Position numbers and translations under genes: made by a program
Shown: in pieces, positions 14,834 through 18,504 of the stretch
Position numbering within the stretch: the stretch's first letter is position 1
Layout: each line of letters opens with the position of its first letter
Assembly: GCA_021816565.1 (NCBI GenBank)
Contig: JAKAXN010000055.1
Coordinates: forward strand, 1-18,504
Direction of reading: 5' to 3'
Source of the DNA: Actinomycetes bacterium
Lineage (GTDB): Bacteria; Actinomycetota; Acidimicrobiia; Acidimicrobiales; Palsa-688
DNA length: 18,504 bases
Notes under the pieces: model-generated
The model's input: only the letters and a program-made list of their open reading frames with translations
What the model was told of the DNA's origin: nothing
Database searches by the model: none

Positions 14834-14875
14834 CCCCGACCGGGGTGGGCAGGGGCGGGGAGGGGAGCGGGGTCA
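14831..14875. terminator. Bidirectional terminator candidate between convergent genes
   Basis: TGACCCCG (14831-14838) and its exact reverse complement CGGGGTCA (14868-14875) each contain the stop codon of one of the two convergent genes. A smaller CCCC/GGGG hairpin lies inside at 14834-14845. The whole gap between the genes is 39 bp of G-rich sequence. No T-runs. Confidence 0.4.
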
Positions 14876-16468
14876 GGCCGGGGGGCCACTGCCCAGATCA
14901 ACCGTGGCCGTGTGGGACAGCCCGGACGGGTCGCTCCAGCCGATCTGGACCTGCTGGCCCGGATGGTCCTGGGAGATGGCGGCGGTCAGGGCGCCCGGCC
15001 CGGTGATGGTCCGGCCGTCGAGCGAGGTGATGGTGTCCCCGCCGGCCAGCCCGGCCGAGGCCGCGGCACCGCCTTGGACCACACCGCTGACGGTCGCCCC
15101 GCCGGTCGGGGCGCTGTAGGGAGCCGACGAGGAGCCGCCGTAGCCGAAGCTGTCACCGCCCGGGCCGTAACCGGACGCTCCCTGGCTGCCACTGGTGACC
15201 GTCACTCCGAGAAAGGCGGTGGGTCCCACGTGGACCGTCGCCGACGACTGCCCGGCTTCGATCTGGTGGGCCAGGGCCAGAGCGGTGTTGATGGGTATGG
15301 CGTAACCCTGGTTGGCGGCCGCCTGCAGCGAGTAGCCCGACGACGCTGCGGTGTCCATGCCGATCACCCGGCCGGAGCCGTCGACCAGCGGGCCGCCGGA
15401 ATCTCCTGGCTGCACGTCGGCGTTCACCTGGATGAGCCCGGTCAGCTGCTCGCTGGTCCCGGTAAGGGAGTCGCCGGCCGTTATCGCCTGCCCTAGGGCC
15501 GTGATCGATCCGCCGGCGCTGCTCGGCTGGCCCCCGGCGCCGCCGGCGTTGCCGATGGCGACCACGGCGTCGCCGACCTTGGCCGCCGAGGAGTCGGCGA
15601 GATGGGCGGTCGCGAGCCCGGAAGCACCCTTGAGCTGCAGGACCGCCACATCGGCCGTCCGGTCGTAGCCGAGCACTGTCGCGCTGTAGGTCCGCCCGTT
15701 GCCGATGTCGGTGACACTTATGGAAGTGGCGCCGTTGATGACGTGATTGTTGGTCAGTATCTCGCCGTTGGAGGTCAACACGATGCCGGTCCCGGCGCCC
15801 GAGGCACTCTGGTAACCGAAGCCGGTGTTTATGTCCACCAGGGCCGGCGAGACCCGGCCTGCGATGGACGAGACATCGGAGGGGGAGCCGCTGGCCGGCG
15901 AGCTCGGTCCGGTGCCGCCGAGGGGGCTCTGCCCACTCCCGAACGGGGGGACGCCGTAGGAGCCGCCCGACGATCCGTAGGGGGACGACCCGTAGGGGAG
16001 GGCCGACGACCCGCCGCTCGCCGGTGCTGTACCGGCTGCCTGGGCCGCGGTGCGGGCCGCTGACGGCCACAGATAGTGACCGGCGCCGACGCTCACCGCT
16101 GCCGCGCCGGCGACGAGCAGGGCGGCCATGGCCGGGGTGGCCCGCCTCCGGTGCCGGTAGCTCCCACCGGGGGAAGGTGATGCGGTCCAGCCCGGCACCG
16201 GGCCACCGGGCGGCACCGCTCCACCGGGCGGCACCGGGCCACCGGGCGGCACCGCTCCACCGGGAGGCACCGGGCCACCGGGCGGCACCGGGCCACCGGG
16301 CGGCACCGGGCCACCGTGCGGCGGCGGCCAGCTGCCGTCCGCCGCCCGGGGGGCGTCGGGGGTCGGGGGGGCGGCCGGGTCGGGCTCGGACCCGGCGGCG
16401 GAAGGAGTCGGTACCGCCGGAATCTCCGTCCAGGATCCGGAGGCGGGATGTTCGCTGGGGTGGGTCAC
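14873..16468 (-). CDS. Membrane-anchored HtrA-like serine protease with Pro/Gly repeat tail and PDZ domain
   Basis: This 531-residue protein starts at GTG 16468 with AAGGA 8 nt upstream. Residues 1-105 are a Pro/Gly/Ala-rich cytoplasmic tail with six PPGG[PA]V repeats (56-91). A basic patch (RHRRR) precedes one membrane helix (about 113-133). A Gly/Ser/Tyr/Pro-rich linker (about 140-198) leads to the trypsin-like domain with triad His242 (TNNHVING), Asp273 (TADVAVLQL) and Ser357 (PGDSGGPL). The C-terminal PDZ domain (about 412-525) is interrupted at about 427-457 by a Gly/Ser/Tyr-rich insert. This is the usual architecture of actinobacterial HtrA/PepD proteases, which handle envelope protein quality control. 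It is monocistronic, divergent from the amidohydrolase and convergent with the RNA methyltransferase. Confidence 0.93.
   Translation of the reverse strand: MTHPSEHPASGSWTEIPAVPTPSAAGSEPDPAAPPTPDAPRAADGSWPPPHGGPVPPGGPVPPGGPVPPGGAVPPGGPVPPGGAVPPGGPVPGWTASPSPGGSYRHRRRATPAMAALLVAGAAAVSVGAGHYLWPSAARTAAQAAGTAPASGGSSALPYGSSPYGSSGGSYGVPPFGSGQSPLGGTGPSSPASGSPSDVSSIAGRVSPALVDINTGFGYQSASGAGTGIVLTSNGEILTNNHVINGATSISVTDIGNGRTYSATVLGYDRTADVAVLQLKGASGLATAHLADSSAAKVGDAVVAIGNAGGAGGQPSSAGGSITALGQAITAGDSLTGTSEQLTGLIQVNADVQPGDSGGPLVDGSGRVIGMDTAASSGYSLQAAANQGYAIPINTALALAHQIEAGQSSATVHVGPTAFLGVTVTSGSQGASGYGPGGDSFGYGGSSSAPYSAPTGGATVSGVVQGGAAASAGLAGGDTITSLDGRTITGPGALTAAISQDHPGQQVQIGWSDPSGLSHTATVDLGSGPPA
16196..16303 (-). 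repeat. 18-bp tandem repeats encoding PPGG[PA]V
   Basis: Six in-frame copies of an 18-bp unit (minus CCGCCCGGTGGCCCGGTG-like) encode residues 56-91 of the protease; a degenerate seventh copy precedes them. The units differ mainly at the fifth codon (Pro or Ala). Such repeats can vary in number by slippage without breaking the frame. Confidence 0.9.
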
Positions 16469-16626
16469 CGTGTCGTCCTTCGGGGTAGTCCGCTCGGGGT
16501 TTACGTCAACAGGATCCCCGTGGCGTCTGTGATCTCTCTGGGACGCGTCGAAGAAGTTCCTGAACGCCCTGCGACAGCCGTCGCCGGTGACCGCACGCCG
16601 GGACGGAGGGGGTGCTGACGGGGCTT

Positions 16627-16632
16627 TAGGCT
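16627..16632 (+). promoter_or_regulatory. Possible -10 box for the amidohydrolase gene
   Basis: TAGGCT fits TANNNT and lies 8 nt before the ATG at 16641, so the message would be leaderless or nearly so. The intervening GGGGG could act as a weak ribosome site only if transcription starts earlier. Confidence 0.35.
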
Positions 16633-16640
16633 GGGGGCCG

Positions 16641-17504
16641 ATGACCGACGAGGAGGTCCCCGACTACCTGGACCGGCTGGGCGTGCCCGGCATCATCGAC
16701 GCCCACGTGCACTTCCTGCCGGACCGGGTGCAGGAGGCGGTGTGGCGGTGGTTCGACGGCCTCACCCCGGCCTGGCCGGTCACCTACCGGCTGCCGGCGG
16801 CGGACCGCCTGGACACCCTGGCCGGCCTCGGCGTCCGCCACCACACCGCGCTGGCCTACGCCCACCGCCCCGGGATGCTGCGGTTCCTCAACGACCACAC
16901 CCTGGGCCTGGCCGCCGCCGGGACCGGGGTCATCCCGACCTTCACCATCTTCCCGGAGGAGGGCGTGGCGGCGGAGGTGAGGCGCTGCCTGGCGCTGGGC
17001 GGCCGCTGCGTGAAGGTGCACCTTCAGGTCGGGGCTTTCGACGCCACCGACCCGCTGCTCGAGGGGGCCTGGGCCCTGCTGGAGGACGCCGGCACCCCGG
17101 TCGTCATCCACGCCGGGGCGGTGGCCGACGGCTCGGGCAACGAGGAGTGGTGCGGCCCCGACCCGGTGCGGCGGCTGCTCCGACGGTTCCCGGGGCTGCG
17201 CCTGGTCATCGCCCACATGGGCGCCCCGGACTTCCGGGAGTTCATCGAGCTGGCCGGCGACCACCCATCGGTGTGGTTCGACACCGCCATGGTCTTCACC
17301 GACCCGCCCTACCTGTCGGAATACCCCGAGGGTTTGCTCGACCGGGTGGAGAGTCTGGGGGAGCGGATCGTGTTCGGGTCGGATTTCCCGACCATCCCCC
17401 ACGCCTTCGCCGCCCAGGTATCGGGGCTCGACGGGCTGGGATTCGGCGACGGCTGGATGCGGCGGGTGCTCTGGGACAACGGCGCCCGCCTCTTCTCCCT
17501 CTAG
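16641..17504 (+). CDS. Amidohydrolase family (Amidohydro_2-type) metal-dependent hydrolase
   Basis: This 287-residue TIM-barrel hydrolase carries the metal ligands His22 and His24 (DAHVHFLP), later histidines in VVIHAGA and IAHMGAPDF, and the catalytic aspartate in FGSDFPTIPH. This pattern is that of the Amidohydro_2 group (ACMSD and 2-pyrone-4,6-dicarboxylate lactonase relatives), which hydrolyses or decarboxylates cyclic or aromatic acids. Substrate is unknown. ATG 16641 is chosen because the similarity begins a few residues later (VPGIIDAHVHF) and a -10-like box lies just upstream; the frame is open to 16587. It is divergent from the HtrA gene and convergent with the aldo/keto reductase, 43 bp between stops. 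Confidence 0.88.
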   Translation: MTDEEVPDYLDRLGVPGIIDAHVHFLPDRVQEAVWRWFDGLTPAWPVTYRLPAADRLDTLAGLGVRHHTALAYAHRPGMLRFLNDHTLGLAAAGTGVIPTFTIFPEEGVAAEVRRCLALGGRCVKVHLQVGAFDATDPLLEGAWALLEDAGTPVVIHAGAVADGSGNEEWCGPDPVRRLLRRFPGLRLVIAHMGAPDFREFIELAGDHPSVWFDTAMVFTDPPYLSEYPEGLLDRVESLGERIVFGSDFPTIPHAFAAQVSGLDGLGFGDGWMRRVLWDNGARLFSL

Positions 17505-17547
17505 CCGCATCCGCTCCGGGCCCCGCGACGCGACCTGGGCGAGGCGG

Positions 17548-18408
17548 TCAGGCGATGCCGTCGAGCTCCTTCATCTCCTCATCGGACAGCTCGATACCTG
17601 CGGCGGCCATGTTGTCCTCGAGATGGGCCACGCTGGACGTGCCCGGGATCGGCAGCATGACCGGGGAGCGGTGCAGCAGCCAGGCCAGGGCCAGCTGGGA
17701 GGGTGACACCTGCTTCTCGGCGGCCAGGTCCTTGAGCGGGCCGTCCTGGCGGGCCAGGTCCCCGGTGGCCAGCGGGAACCACGGGATGAAGCCGATCCCG
17801 TTGGCCTCGCAGTAGCCGAGAAGGTCCTCGGCCTTGCGGTTGGCCAGGTTGTAGAGGTTCTGCACCGACACGACCGGAGCCAGCTCCCGGGCCTCCTGCA
17901 GCTGCTCGACGTCGACCTCGGACAAGCCGATGTGGGCGATCTTGCCCTCGTCGCGCAACTTCACCAGTTCGCCGATCTGATCCTCGAGCGGTACCTGCGG
18001 ATCGATCCGGTGCAGCTGGTACAACTCGATGCGCTCCAGCCCGAGGTGGCGCAGCGACAGCTCGCACTGCTGGCGCAGGTACTCGGGCCGCCCGACCGGG
18101 TGCCACTCGCCGGGCCCGGTCCGCGTCAGTCCGGCCTTGGTGGCTATCGTCAGGTTCTCCGGGTAGGGGTGCAGGGCCTTCCTGATCAGCATCTCCGACA
18201 CGAACGGGCCGTACGAGTCAGCGGTGTCGATGAAGTCCACACCCAGCTCGACGGCCCGGCGCAGGACCCTGACGGCCTCGTCCGGGTCCGCGGGGTCACC
18301 CCACACGCCCTTGCCGGTCAGCTGCATGGCCCCGTAGCCGAGCCTGGTCACGGTGCGCTCGCCGCCCACCTCGAAGGTCCCGGACTTGATGGCCACGTTG
18401 GTGCTCAT
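17548..18408 (-). CDS. Aldo/keto reductase
   Basis: This 286-residue NADPH-dependent oxidoreductase has the AKR catalytic tetrad: Asp61 and Tyr66 (FIDTADSYG), Lys91 (IATKAG) and His133 (YQLHRID). The cofactor region near the C-terminus reads [15 protein letters not shown]. The length and the order of motifs match single-domain AKRs that resemble E. coli YdbC-like and plant-pathogen-type AKRs acting on small aldehydes. The natural substrate cannot be told. ATG 18408 gives the expected N-terminus. An inverted repeat abuts the start codon and includes its ribosome site. Confidence 0.93.
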   Translation of the reverse strand: MSTNVAIKSGTFEVGGERTVTRLGYGAMQLTGKGVWGDPADPDEAVRVLRRAVELGVDFIDTADSYGPFVSEMLIRKALHPYPENLTIATKAGLTRTGPGEWHPVGRPEYLRQQCELSLRHLGLERIELYQLHRIDPQVPLEDQIGELVKLRDEGKIAHIGLSEVDVEQLQEARELAPVVSVQNLYNLANRKAEDLLGYCEANGIGFIPWFPLATGDLARQDGPLKDLAAEKQVSPSQLALAWLLHRSPVMLPIPGTSSVAHLEDNMAAAGIELSDEEMKELDGIA

Positions 18409-18437
18409 GCCTCTGTGTTTACCAGGGCTTCAGAGGC
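18409..18437 (-). promoter_or_regulatory. Inverted repeat covering the ribosome site of the aldo/keto reductase
   Basis: On the minus strand GCCTCTG (18437-18431) pairs perfectly with CAGAGGC (18415-18409), which ends at the base before the ATG and contains the only AGAGG-like ribosome site. The loop is 15 nt. It may be an operator or an RNA hairpin that masks the start. The remaining 67 bp to the window edge show nothing recognisable. Confidence 0.45.
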
Positions 18438-18504
18438 TCAAACGGCCGGCCCGGTCCGGCGGTGGTGCACCGAGACGGCGTAGTCACCTCCGTCACCGAG
18501 AGAT

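Noticed and set aside
16196..16303. Possible CRISPR-like array
   Set aside because: The repeats are contiguous without spacers, in frame, and encode a Pro/Gly tail of a protease.

Overview
The window is very GC-rich and densely coded, with GTG/TTG starts, TANNNT -10 boxes lacking good -35 boxes, and protein families typical of Actinobacteria: HTH-nSTAND1-WD40 proteins, a GabD1-like aldehyde dehydrogenase and HtrA proteases with Pro/Gly-rich N-termini. I infer an actinobacterial chromosome, possibly from the Acidimicrobiia side. No rRNA, tRNA, CRISPR array, insertion sequence or phage gene is visible.

Layout. (1) Positions 1-875 (-) hold the 5' part of a two-domain signalling protein, receiver plus GGDEF. 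Its phospho-acceptor residue and its GGDEF loop are both replaced, so both domains look catalytically dead. (2) Positions 1224-5015 (-) encode a 1263-residue HTH / nSTAND1 NTPase / membrane segment / 14-repeat WD40 protein. A 24-bp tandem motif built on TGTCCGGA lies upstream of this gene and, inverted, in the intergenic region upstream of the pseudo-receiver gene. This region is the most unusual part of the window. (3) Positions 5418-6818 (+) encode a succinate-semialdehyde-type aldehyde dehydrogenase, divergent from the STAND gene across a 402-bp region rich in inverted repeats. (4) Positions 6828-8719 (-) hold a GntR/FCD regulator and an MFS transporter, almost touching (one operon), with a palindromic operator candidate upstream. 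(5) Positions 8792-11883 (-) form a tightly packed operon: a 31-residue membrane peptide, a MacB/FtsX-type permease, an ABC ATPase and an HtrA-like lipoprotein protease. (6) Positions 12096-13505 (-) encode glucose-6-phosphate dehydrogenase, divergent from a TrmA/RlmD-type Fe-S RNA methyltransferase at 13655-14833 (+). (7) Positions 14873-16468 (-) encode a membrane-anchored HtrA protease with a PPGGPV repeat tail, divergent from an Amidohydro_2-type hydrolase at 16641-17504 (+). (8) Positions 17548-18408 (-) encode an aldo/keto reductase.

How the genes may work together. The ABC/HtrA operon and the second HtrA are cell-envelope functions. The aldehyde dehydrogenase, aldo/keto reductase and G6PDH are ordinary redox metabolism. 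The STAND/WD40 protein and its pseudo-receiver neighbour look like a signalling pair that may share an operator; this is an inference from motif placement, and no function has been demonstrated.
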